Notes: generated by a model not told the origin, from the letters alone. A stretch of DNA of 13,875 bases from CAZTTG01 sp964615935 (GCA_964615935.1 CAZTTG010000125.1:1-13875), one strand, 5' to 3'. Positions 4,707 to 12,075 are shown, numbered from the stretch's first letter. A program made the numbers and translations.

Positions 4707-7406
4707 GTGCTTCCGTTCGACGCCTCGCTGGCTCCCCGCCCGCGCCGTCGGTTCCTGCAGGAGGCGCGGGCCCTGGCGAAGCTCAGGCACCCCAACGTCG
4801 TCGCCGTCCACGACGTGGTCGAGGGCGAGGGCCTGGTCGCCTACGCGATGGAGTGGGTCGAGGGGATCACCCTCGCGCGCCTGCTCGACCACCTCGCGGG
4901 CCTGGGGCGCGAGCCGACGATGGAGGACGTGCGTAGGGTGCTGGGCGCGGGCGAGGGTGACCTGCGCGGCGCCAACCCCACGACCTTCCTCGTCCGGACC
5001 GGCCTGGCCATCGCCCGCGCCCTGGAGGCCGTGCACGCCGCCGGCCTCGTGCACCGCGACGTCAAGCCCTCGAACGTGCTCCTGCGCCGGGACGGCACGG
5101 CCCTGCTCTCGGACTTCGGGCTCGTCCGCGAGGGCGAGGGGACGCTCCAGACCCAGACCGGCTCCTTCCTCGGCACGCCTGCCTATGCCCCTCCCGAGCA
5201 GCCCCGCGGCGAGACCGAGCGGATCGACGCGCGCTCCGACGTCTACGCGCTGGGCGCGACCCTCTACCACGCACTCACCCGCGAGCTGCCCTTCCGCGGC
5301 CGCAGCACGGCAGAGATCCTGCGCCAGGTCGAGGCCGAGCGCCTGGTCCCCCTCCGCCGTCGCAATCCGCCCCTGCCGCGGGACCTGGAGACGATCGTCG
5401 CCAAGGCCATGGGTCCCGAGCCCGCTCGCCGCTACGCGAGCGCGGGCGAGATGGCCGACGACCTCGAGCGCCTGCTCGAGCTGCAGCCGATCCGCGCGAA
5501 GCGGTCGGGTCTCCCGCAGAGGGCGTGGAAGACGGTTCGGCGCAACCGACCCGCGGTCTTCGGCGCCCTGGCTGGGGGAATCCTCATCGCTCTGATAGCC
5601 ACAGCGTTGATCACCTACCTGTCCGGGCTGCCTCGTCGGATCGATCACCACGTGCGAAGCGCTCGTCTGCTCCTGTTCGATCCGACCCACTGGGGACAGA
5701 TCTGGGCTGCCCGGAACCGGCCCTTCATGACCGGTGATCTCAGCAACCACCCCCAGTACCAGGATGATCCCGCCATTCGCGAGCGATACCGGCAGGCGCT
5801 GGCCCACTTCGAGCGCGCCCTGGCCCTGGGGGCCGATGATCCGCTGGTGCGCTCCGAGAGCAGAGTGCTGCAGCAAGCCCTTTCGATCCTGATCGGATCC
5901 CTAGGTGAGCGGGACCCGCCGACAGGAGCCAGTCGTCTGCTTCAGAGCTACGCGGCGGCCTGGGATCCGGCGGATCTGGGTCGTGGGAATCCGTTCACGC
6001 CACCCGAGGGAACGGACAGCAAGGACCTTCGGGAGCTCGGCCTTCTGGCATACCTGCTCGGGGATGCCGAGAGCTGTCACGCCGCCTGGGAACGGGTCAG
6101 TTCCCCGATCGGTGACGACCCCTTCCTCGATGCCGCCCAGGGGGTGCTTCTACTCGACTCGCACCTCCCCGGGTCCGCCTGGGTGCGGCTCGACTCGGCC
6201 ATTCGAGCCTTCCCAGAGGCGGGCTATCTCGTCACGCGATTTGCGGACGCAGCGCTGCAGTTCGGAGAGCTGGAACAAGCGGTTTTCTACCTCGAACAAG
6301 CGCGGGGGCTCGACCAGAACGATCCCACGTTCACGCTACAGCATCTGGAGGCCGAGGTGGCCGCGGCCTGCGGCCAGTTCGAGCGCGCCGAAGCCCTGTA
6401 CGAGGTGAACCTGCGCTCGTACTGGCGAGGCAGGGCTCCTACCGGCTACGCACATCTGCTGGAGATCCTGGGAGGGCCGGAGCGCGCGCTGCACCTCTAC
6501 CGGGAGGTGCTTGGGGATGAGGTCTGGGCGGACTACTACGGACCGCTCTTCCTCGAACGCGCAGACAGCTGGTGGGCATCTTTGTCCTCCGAGGACCGCG
6601 TCGGGCGCCTGGCCGCCGCCATCGCCGAGTTCCCGGGACAGCCGGGCAGCTTCCTCACCCTGGTCGAGACCTGGCGGGGTCAACTGGACATCCGGGTAGA
6701 GCCCCGGGCTTCGGGCGCCCCCGCCGCGCCTCGACTGCACTTTGGCGTGTGGACCCCATCCGAGCACCTGTCCCAGAAGATCCGGGAATCCGCGAACCAG
6801 TCCTCTCCACCTCCCCCTTCCCACCCCCACGGGGCCTCGCTGGGAGACCTCGTGCTGACCACGGAGGTGCTGAGGATGGACATGAAGGTGCGGAATTTCG
6901 TTCCCGGCCGGCTGCGCGGCTGGGTGATGACCCTGTCCCTCTCGATCGATCGACTGGTCGCTCGCTGGAGCGGTGGGGGTGCCGGCTGGGGCACTCGACA
7001 TTGGCCGCGGGTCGCCCGTACGGTCCGTGGGCTGGTCGAGGCCCGCGGGCTTCGCATGGCCGCCACCGTGATGGTGCTCTCCCATCTCGCGAGCGCACAG
7101 TCCCCACTGTTCTACATGCCAGGTGCGAAACCGGGGGATCACCACGGCGGTTCGGTCGCGGGCCTGGGCGATCTCGATGGAGATGGCTACGACGACTTTG
7201 GCGTGGTGAACAGAGGAGGCTTGGAAGGGAACGGGGGGTCGGGGCGAGTCACCATCTACGCCGGAGGTCCTCCCTCGACTCCGGCTTCCACGCCTCGCGT
7301 CCTCTATGCCGTGGACGGCACCGATCCTGCCAATGCGCTCACGGGGGTTGCCTCGGCGGGTGACGTGAACAACGACGGCACGCCGGACATCATGAATATC
7401 GGCTGA
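4707..7406 (+). CDS. Ser/Thr kinase catalytic core, membrane segment and TPR-like region, running into an FG-GAP protein
   Basis: The open frame gives 899 residues from GTG 4707, the first possible start after the TAG, which has no ribosome binding site and falls just after the catalytic lysine. Kinase motifs follow: HRDVKPSN (Asp118, Lys120), DFG (Asp136), activation segment GSFLGTPAYAPPEQ, and a C-lobe to about 270. One membrane helix spans about 286-307 (GGILIALIATALITYLSG). Residues 310-650 are helical and TPR-like, presumably on the outer face and acting as a sensor or partner-binding region. Residues 650-780 are not recognised; Pro/Ser-rich stretches occur near 700. At residue 784 a signal-peptide-like segment (ATVMVLSHLASAQ) begins, followed by two FG-GAP repeats (GDLDGDGYDD, GDVNNDGTPD). 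The FG-GAP part most likely belongs to a separate gene that has lost its boundary or overlaps in frame. The frame ends at TGA 7404 in mid-propeller. Confidence 0.7.
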   Translation: MLPFDASLAPRPRRRFLQEARALAKLRHPNVVAVHDVVEGEGLVAYAMEWVEGITLARLLDHLAGLGREPTMEDVRRVLGAGEGDLRGANPTTFLVRTGLAIARALEAVHAAGLVHRDVKPSNVLLRRDGTALLSDFGLVREGEGTLQTQTGSFLGTPAYAPPEQPRGETERIDARSDVYALGATLYHALTRELPFRGRSTAEILRQVEAERLVPLRRRNPPLPRDLETIVAKAMGPEPARRYASAGEMADDLERLLELQPIRAKRSGLPQRAWKTVRRNRPAVFGALAGGILIALIATALITYLSGLPRRIDHHVRSARLLLFDPTHWGQIWAARNRPFMTGDLSNHPQYQDDPAIRERYRQALAHFERALALGADDPLVRSESRVLQQALSILIGSLGERDPPTGASRLLQSYAAAWDPADLGRGNPFTPPEGTDSKDLRELGLLAYLLGDAESCHAAWERVSSPIGDDPFLDAAQGVLLLDSHLPGSAWVRLDSAIRAFPEAGYLVTRFADAALQFGELEQAVFYLEQARGLDQNDPTFTLQHLEAEVAAACGQFERAEALYEVNLRSYWRGRAPTGYAHLLEILGGPERALHLYREVLGDEVWADYYGPLFLERADSWWASLSSEDRVGRLAAAIAEFPGQPGSFLTLVETWRGQLDIRVEPRASGAPAAPRLHFGVWTPSEHLSQKIRESANQSSPPPPSHPHGASLGDLVLTTEVLRMDMKVRNFVPGRLRGWVMTLSLSIDRLVARWSGGGAGWGTRHWPRVARTVRGLVEARGLRMAATVMVLSHLASAQSPLFYMPGAKPGDHHGGSVAGLGDLDGDGYDDFGVVNRGGLEGNGGSGRVTIYAGGPPSTPASTPRVLYAVDGTDPANALTGVASAGDVNNDGTPDIMNIG
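6863..6884 (+). promoter_or_regulatory. Possible ribosome binding site and start for the FG-GAP gene inside the kinase frame
   Basis: GGAGG at 6863-6867 stands 8 nt before ATG 6876 (a second ATG follows at 6882), in frame with the FG-GAP protein. Starting here gives about 60 residues before the hydrophobic signal segment, which is long for a signal peptide. Starting at ATG 7056 gives a 14-residue signal with almost no basic region and no close ribosome binding site. Neither start is fully satisfactory. Confidence 0.3.
7056..7097 (+). other. Signal-peptide-like segment of the FG-GAP protein
   Basis: The in-frame segment MAATVMVLSHLASA, preceded by Arg and followed by QSP, has a hydrophobic core and an A-x-A cleavage site. 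The other two signal peptides in the window end similarly (PVASQ, TAAGQ). This argues that a secreted protein begins near here rather than the kinase simply continuing. Confidence 0.55.
7396..7406 (+). other. Apparent frameshift in the FG-GAP propeller gene
   Basis: Repeat 2 (GDVNNDGTPDIM) reads in the upstream frame, which ends at TGA 7404-7406. Repeat 3 onward reads in the +1 frame, which is closed by a TGA at 7393-7395 and open from 7396. The switch must therefore fall within about ten bases. Removing one A from the AA at 7395-7396 would join them as PDIMISAEQVG. The TGA in the upstream frame is preceded by GGC, not a well-known slippery codon. Confidence 0.8.
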
Positions 7407-7416
7407 GCAAGTTGGC

Positions 7417-8754
7417 TTGGGATGCGGCTTCGTGCAGGTGATCTCGGGCATGCCACCGTATGGGCCTCTCCTCCCCGTGTTGTACGGCGGTAACCTGTAT
7501 GATTGGTTTGGCGTCAGCATGGCCTCTCTCGGAGATGTCGATGGCGACGGCCACGACGACATGGTCATAGGCGCAATCCAGAACGAGGCATGGGGCTCTC
7601 CGACCGTACACACCGGACCGGGCTATGTCCGCGTCTACTCAGGGAAGATCGGGGCGCTGCTACATCAAGTGCTCGGCGGGTCCATACCCGCATGCTTCGG
7701 AATCAGCGTGGCGGCTACCGGCGATGTGAATGGGGATGGTGTGCCGGACTACATCGTGGGCGCCCCCCTAGACAGCAGCCAGGGAGGTGTGCAGGGCAGC
7801 GCGTCCGTTCACTCTGGAAAGGACGGCTCGAAGATATGCGAACTGCCCGACAAAGACCTCCTGTATTTCGGCAATCGGGTGGCCGGAGTCGGTGACGTCA
7901 ATCACGATTCTCAGCCCGACTTCGTCGTGGGGGCGAAGCAGGAGGGGGTGGGCCCCGGAGCGGTGTCGTGCTACGCTGGCCCGAACGGTGTTTGGCTCTG
8001 GTCGGTTGCAGGGAAGTCGTTCAATGACTACTTCGGCAACCGCCTGGAATCTGTAGAAGACCTTGACGGAGACGGATCCGACGACGTCATCGCTGGATCC
8101 TACCAGTACGACAAAGGCGGAGTGGGCTACGTTCGGATCCTCTCCGGCGAATCGGGAGCCTTGCTCTTCGAGCTGCGAGCCATCGCGCCAGGAGGCCCCT
8201 TTGGAGAGAGTGTTGCAGACTGCGGCGACTGCGACGGAGACGGCACCCACGACATCCTGGTCGGAGTGTCCAAGAGCGACGTCACCGGCCTCGATTCCGG
8301 CCTCGCCCAGGTCTTCTCCGGCCGCTGCCTCCCGCCGACCGCCTACGGCACCGCCAAGGTGAACTCCCAGGGCTGCACCCCCGCCATCGACTCCTGGGGC
8401 CAGCCGGACCTCTCCGGCTCCAACCCATTCTTTGTCAAGGCCAGCCAGGTCATCAACAACAAGCCCGGCATCCTCTTCTACGGCTACGCCCCCGAGAGCC
8501 TCGTCTTCCAGGGCGGCTGGCTTCTCGTCGCGGCGCCCATCCAGCGCACCCCGCTGCAGTACTCCTTCGGCAACCCGCCCCCCGACGACTGCTCGGGCAC
8601 CTATTCCATGGACTTCAACGCCTGGGCGCGCAGCGGCGTCGATCCGAACCTGTTCGTCGGCCAGACCGCCTACGCCCAGTACTGGTACCGCGACCCCAAG
8701 AGCCTGAGTACGACCGGACTGACCGACGCTGTCCGGCTCACCTTCTGCCAGTAG
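7417..8754 (+). CDS. Secreted FG-GAP (integrin-alpha-like) seven-repeat beta-propeller protein, C-terminal part
   Basis: The open frame gives 445 residues from TTG 7417, but it is the continuation of a gene starting at 7056 or 6876 and broken near 7400. It carries FG-GAP repeats 3 to 7, each with a calcium-binding DxDGDGxxD-type loop: GDVDGDGHDD, GDVNGDGVPD, GDVNHDSQPD, EDLDGDGSDD and GDCDGDGTHD. With the two repeats upstream this makes seven, the number needed for one closed propeller. From 8341 an approximately 136-residue C-terminal domain follows (TAKVNSQGC, VINNKPGILFYGY, FQGGWL, GNPPPDDCSG, TTGLTDA), shared with the convergent protein at 8879-11863. Cysteines present in that homologue at YC and WLC are missing here (YG, WLL). 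No catalytic motif is seen, so binding or adhesion at the cell surface is the likely role. The stop is TAG. GC at third codon positions rises sharply near 8285. Confidence 0.75.
   Translation: MGCGFVQVISGMPPYGPLLPVLYGGNLYDWFGVSMASLGDVDGDGHDDMVIGAIQNEAWGSPTVHTGPGYVRVYSGKIGALLHQVLGGSIPACFGISVAATGDVNGDGVPDYIVGAPLDSSQGGVQGSASVHSGKDGSKICELPDKDLLYFGNRVAGVGDVNHDSQPDFVVGAKQEGVGPGAVSCYAGPNGVWLWSVAGKSFNDYFGNRLESVEDLDGDGSDDVIAGSYQYDKGGVGYVRILSGESGALLFELRAIAPGGPFGESVADCGDCDGDGTHDILVGVSKSDVTGLDSGLAQVFSGRCLPPTAYGTAKVNSQGCTPAIDSWGQPDLSGSNPFFVKASQVINNKPGILFYGYAPESLVFQGGWLLVAAPIQRTPLQYSFGNPPPDDCSGTYSMDFNAWARSGVDPNLFVGQTAYAQYWYRDPKSLSTTGLTDAVRLTFCQ
8341..8754 (+). repeat. C-terminal domain copy A of an inverted pair (mate at 8879-9292)
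   Basis: Diverged coding repeat, about 136 codons from the tyrosine of YGTAK to the stop. Several stretches match the mate closely at DNA level, for example TTCCAGGGCGGCTGGCT, and the GGCAACCCGCCCCCC region. The copies point toward each other across 124 bases. Confidence 0.75.
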
Positions 8755-8784
8755 CGCACTGCGCAACCGGTTGACCCGGGGCCG

Positions 8785-8855
8785 GGCAGCGCCCCATATG
8801 GGGACCCGGCGCCTCCCGCGGAAGGGAGGTGCCGGGTCCCGGAGCATGGGCTGCC
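8785..8855. terminator. Long bidirectional hairpin between convergent genes
   Basis: The core is a 17-bp stem, GGGACCCGGCGCCTCCC (8801-8817) against GGGAGGTGCCGGGTCCC (8824-8840), with one G-T wobble and a 6-nt loop GCGGAA. It can extend through CCAT/ATGG (8794-8797 with 8846-8849) and GGCAGC/GCTGCC (8785-8790 with 8850-8855), with internal bulges. It sits 31-46 bases from both convergent stop codons. No T-run is present on either side, so it may act as a factor-assisted terminator or an RNA-stabilising 3' structure. A 12-bp palindrome CCCCATATGGGG (8792-8803) overlaps its left arm. Confidence 0.75.
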
Positions 8856-8878
8856 GAGGCGTCCGCGAGTGGATCGGC

Positions 8879-9292
8879 TCAGGGCAGGATCTGGAACTCG
8901 ATCGCGTCGGTGAGGCCGGTGGTGCTGGGGTCCTGCGGATCGCGGCACCAGTACTGGCCGTTCACCCGGGTTCCGATGACCTCGCTGCCGGCGCCGCCGG
9001 CCTGCAGCGCGGCGTTGAAGTCGAAGCGGAAGGCGCCGGAGCAGTCGTTGGGGGGCGGGTTGCCGCCGGAGGGCTGCACCGCGGTGCGCAGGATCGGGGG
9101 CTGCACGCACAGCCAGCCGCCCTGGAAGGGGATGGCCGCGCGGCCCTGGTAGCCGTAGAAGAAGATGCCGTTCTTGTTGTTGATCACGCCCGTGGCGGTG
9201 ATGTCGAAGGGCTCCGGATCGCTCAGGCTGCAGGCGCCCTGGCTGGCGATCTGCGGCACGCAGCCCTGGGAGCTCTGCTTGGCGGTGCAGTA
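8879..9292 (-). repeat. C-terminal domain copy B of the inverted pair (mate at 8341-8754)
   Basis: 137 codons beginning YCTAKQSSQGC and ending at the stop. It has six cysteines (YC, QGC, AC, WLC, NDC, WC) and the same ordered motifs as copy A. Nearly equal length and ordered motif identity show common descent. Confidence 0.75.
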
Positions 9293-11863
9293 GATCTCCA
9301 CCATCCCCAGGGTGTCACGGGTGGTGCGGACGAAGACGTCCGAGGCCTGGTTGACGTCACCGTCCACCAGGTTGTCCGCCAGGCTGGTGAAGGCCACCGC
9401 GCGGCCGGCGAGCGAGAGCATGGGCTCATAGCTGTCGAGGTTTCCCAGGACCCCGCGGGAGTCGGTGCTCAGACAGGTCGTCTCCCCGGTGATGCGGTCG
9501 CGCAGGAAGATGTCGCCGGCGCCGTTCTCGTCCATCGGCACCAGGTTGTCGGCCAGGCTCCAGAAGGCGACGTAGCGGCCGTCGGGAGCGATGGCCGGGT
9601 AGCCGCTGGTGCTGTTCCCCTCCTCGGCCATCGAGCTCAGGCTGACGCGCTCGGTGAGGCCGGTCTGGCGGTCGTGGACGAAGGCGTCCCAGGTGGAGTT
9701 GCCGTCGCCGTCGACCAGGTTGTCGGCCAGGCTGGCGAAGGCCACCCAGCGGCCGGTGGCCGAGATCAGGGCCGAGCCGCTGTCGGCGTTCCCCTGCTTG
9801 CCGGTCGAGTCCACGCTCACCCGGCTCGTCTGGTGGGTCTGCAGGTCGTGCACGAAGACGTCGATGGCGCCGTTGGAGTCGCCCGACACCAGGTTGGCGG
9901 CGGCGCTCTGGAAGGCCACGTAGCGCCCGTCGGCCGAGATCGACGCGCAATCGCTGTGGGCGTCTCCCGGGGCGCCGCCCGAGCTCTCGCTCGCGCGGAT
10001 GGTCGTCCCGGTCGCGGTGTCGCGGACGAAGACGTCGAAGGCCTTGTTGAGATCGGGGTAGACCAGCTTGGCCTCGCTGTGGAAGGGCACGTAGCGCCCG
10101 CCGGACGAGATCGTCCGCCCGACGTGGCTGTCCCCGTTGGCCTGGCTCCCCCCCGAGCTCAGGCTCACCCGGGTGGTGCTGCCCGTGTCGCGGTCGTGGA
10201 GGAAGACGTCGCGGTCGGCGTTGGTGTCGCCCGAGACCAGGTCGGTGGCGGCGCTGGTGAAGGCCACCCACCGCCCGTCGGCCGAGATGGCGGCCTCGAA
10301 GGAGTCGCCGTCGGCCTCCTTGCCGGTGGAGTCCACGCTGATCCGCTCGGTGATCCCGGTCTCGCCGTCGCGCACGAAGACGTCCATGACGCCGTTGAGA
10401 TCGCTGGCGATCAGGTCGGTGGCCGCGCTCACGAAGGCGACCTGGTCACCGGCCTGCGAGACGCTGGGCCAGGAGCTGGGGCCGTCGCCCACGGGGGCGG
10501 CGAACGCGGCGCTGTACACCACGACGTCGATCACGATCGGCGCCACTGTCCCCTGGTAGAGGAAGACGTCCTTCCAGGTTCCGTTGGTGTCGGGGATGAC
10601 CAGGTTGGCGGCGCTGTCATACACGATCATCCTCCCGTCGTAGGCGAGGTCAGGCGCCGCCGCATCGCCCGACGGTCCGTTGATCGGCTGCGTGCCGTCG
10701 GAGCGCAAGCTCACGATCTTCGTGCGTCGGTGGTGGCGGTCGTGGAGGAACACGTCGCAGCGTCCGTTGGTGTCTCCCCCCTCCAGGTTGTCCGCGAGGT
10801 TGTCCGCGTGGCTACCGAAGGCGAGGTAGCGACCGTTCTCCGAGACCGAGACGTGGCAGCTCTCCCAGGAGCCGGGATCCCCGTTCCTGTTCACGGAGAT
10901 CATCACCGTCTCCCCGTTCAGGCGATCGTGGGCGAAGATGTCCGGGACGATGTTCCAGTCTCCTTCAACCAGGTTGGAGGCTGCGCTGCGGAAGCCGACG
11001 ATCCGGCCGTCGATCGAGATCGACGGCCGATCGCTCCTGCCGTTGGGGTCCAGCCCCAGGGTGTCCAGGCTCACGCGCGTGGTCGTGCCGGCCGCGAGGT
11101 CGCGGACGAACACGTCCCCGAGCGCGTTGTTGTCGTCGGTCACCAGGTTGCTCGCCTCGCTCCAGAACGCCACGAAGAGGCCGTCGGCCGAGATCGAGGG
11201 CTCGTAGCTGCCCCCGTCCTCCGGATCGCCCCCGAGGCTCACGCTCACCCGGAAGGTGACCTGCCCCACCAGGTCGCGGACGAAGACGTCCTCGAGTCCG
11301 TTGTCGTCGCCGGCGACCAGGTCGTCCGCCTCGCTGGAGAAGGCGACGAAGCGACCGTCGGGTGAGATGGAGGGGTTCCAGCTTCGTCCGTTGCCCCCCG
11401 TCGTGCCGTCGGCCTGGACGCTCACCCGGTAGGTCGTCTGCGCCGACATGTCGCGGACGAACACGTCCTGCTCCCCCTCGTCGTCGCCTGCAACCAGATT
11501 GGTTGCGAAGCTCGCGAAGGCGACCATCTGGCCGTCGCCCGACATCGAAGGCCTCCACGAGTTGTTGTTCCCCGACGAGAGCCCGTCCGCCCTGAGGCTC
11601 ACCAGGCTCGTGGTTCCGGTCTGGAGCTCGCGCCGGAACACGTCGAAGTGGTGGTTGCCGTCCAGGGGATCCAGATTGCTGGAGTAGCTCGCGAAGGCGA
11701 CGAAGCGGCCGTCGAGCGACAGGCTCTGCCACCAGCTCTCCCGGTCCCCCTGGATGGGCGGAACGCTGGAGTCGACGCTCACCACGGATGTCGTATGGTT
11801 CTGCCCCGCGGCCGTCAGGGCCAGGAGCGCGAGCACGATGGAGGCGCGGATCGATGAGTGCAT
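8879..11863 (-). CDS. Secreted 14-repeat TolB/WD40-like beta-propeller protein with shared C-terminal domain
   Basis: Encodes 994 residues. A signal peptide covers about 1-20 (Arg6, hydrophobic IVLALLALTAAG, then QNH). From residue 49 to 857 there are 14 tandem repeats of about 58 residues. Their consensus is S-x-DGR-x-VAF-x-S-x-A-x-NLV-x-xD-x-N, then DVFVRD, then TG-x-T-x-RVSV, the PD40/TolB-like pattern seen in surface propellers. Fourteen units would fill two seven-bladed propellers. Repeat 7 is irregular (DVFLYQGTVAPIVIDVVVY), as expected for a junction between them. Residues 858-994 form the C-terminal domain also found at the end of the FG-GAP protein. No TolB-specific periplasmic partner domain, protease or sugar-active motif is visible, so the name describes the fold and not a role in the Tol system. 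The ATG has a strong purine-rich ribosome binding site (AGGAAGGGAAG, 2 nt away). The gene stands alone, convergent with the FG-GAP gene. Confidence 0.85.
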   Translation of the reverse strand: MHSSIRASIVLALLALTAAGQNHTTSVVSVDSSVPPIQGDRESWWQSLSLDGRFVAFASYSSNLDPLDGNHHFDVFRRELQTGTTSLVSLRADGLSSGNNNSWRPSMSGDGQMVAFASFATNLVAGDDEGEQDVFVRDMSAQTTYRVSVQADGTTGGNGRSWNPSISPDGRFVAFSSEADDLVAGDDNGLEDVFVRDLVGQVTFRVSVSLGGDPEDGGSYEPSISADGLFVAFWSEASNLVTDDNNALGDVFVRDLAAGTTTRVSLDTLGLDPNGRSDRPSISIDGRIVGFRSAASNLVEGDWNIVPDIFAHDRLNGETVMISVNRNGDPGSWESCHVSVSENGRYLAFGSHADNLADNLEGGDTNGRCDVFLHDRHHRRTKIVSLRSDGTQPINGPSGDAAAPDLAYDGRMIVYDSAANLVIPDTNGTWKDVFLYQGTVAPIVIDVVVYSAAFAAPVGDGPSSWPSVSQAGDQVAFVSAATDLIASDLNGVMDVFVRDGETGITERISVDSTGKEADGDSFEAAISADGRWVAFTSAATDLVSGDTNADRDVFLHDRDTGSTTRVSLSSGGSQANGDSHVGRTISSGGRYVPFHSEAKLVYPDLNKAFDVFVRDTATGTTIRASESSGGAPGDAHSDCASISADGRYVAFQSAAANLVSGDSNGAIDVFVHDLQTHQTSRVSVDSTGKQGNADSGSALISATGRWVAFASLADNLVDGDGNSTWDAFVHDRQTGLTERVSLSSMAEEGNSTSGYPAIAPDGRYVAFWSLADNLVPMDENGAGDIFLRDRITGETTCLSTDSRGVLGNLDSYEPMLSLAGRAVAFTSLADNLVDGDVNQASDVFVRTTRDTLGMVEIYCTAKQSSQGCVPQIASQGACSLSDPEPFDITATGVINNKNGIFFYGYQGRAAIPFQGGWLCVQPPILRTAVQPSGGNPPPNDCSGAFRFDFNAALQAGGAGSEVIGTRVNGQYWCRDPQDPSTTGLTDAIEFQILP
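9296..11719 (-). repeat. Fourteen tandem coding repeats of about 173 bp
   Basis: The DVFVRD-coding motif recurs 14 times at intervals of roughly 160-187 bases. On the plus strand it reads like CGGACGAAGACGTC near 9329, 9850, 10022, 11103, 11278 and 11455, with variants between. Copies are diverged at DNA level but keep the same frame. They encode propeller blades and are not a CRISPR or satellite. Confidence 0.85.
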
Positions 11864-11865
11864 GA

Positions 11866-11876
11866 CTTCCCTTCCT
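11866..11876 (-). promoter_or_regulatory. Strong ribosome binding site for the 14-repeat protein
   Basis: The minus strand reads AGGAAGGGAAG, then TC, then the ATG. It fixes the start at 11863, directly followed by the signal peptide. Confidence 0.6.
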
Positions 11877-11897
11877 CGATGAAAATGCCTTCGGGAG

Positions 11898-11916
11898 TCG
11901 GCCGCATGCCGGCCGA
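11898..11916 (-). promoter_or_regulatory. Leader hairpin upstream of the 14-repeat protein gene
   Basis: A perfect 7-bp inverted repeat, TCGGCCG (11898-11904) and CGGCCGA (11910-11916), with loop CATGC. It ends about 35 bases before the start codon. It could be an operator or an mRNA leader structure; position is the only support. Confidence 0.3.
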
Positions 11917-12055
11917 GCGCGCAGCCGATTTCGCATCCAGGGACGGGAATGCGCCTGGGTACGCGAGGCCCGGGTGGTGGGACGAGAGACCGGATCGCGA
12001 GGGCTCAGGGGCGCCGGATCGGAGCCTTACCGGGATCCCCTGGGGAGAGGCCGGA

Positions 12056-12075
12056 CCGGGTCGGATGCGACCCGG
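12056..12075 (-). terminator. Perfect 8-bp hairpin, possible terminator of the TPR lipoprotein operon
   Basis: CCGGGTCG and CGACCCGG pair fully around a GATG loop. It is about 190 bases beyond the stop of the TPR gene on the minus strand, rather far, and has no T-tract, so it may instead be part of the leader of the 14-repeat gene. Confidence 0.3.

Noticed and set aside
3978..5876. 632-residue minus-strand open frame opposite the sigma factor and kinase
   Set aside because: Typical shadow frame in high-GC DNA. It has no domain, and the opposite strand carries clear sigma and kinase motifs.
8771..11365. 864-residue plus-strand open frame opposite the 14-repeat gene
   Set aside because: Its Val/Gly/His-rich periodic sequence mirrors the tandem repeats of the real gene. 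It lacks signal peptide, ribosome binding site and known domains.
9296..11719. CRISPR-like regular repeats
   Set aside because: Units are about 173 bp, diverged, in one frame, and encode propeller blades. There are no short identical repeats with unique spacers.
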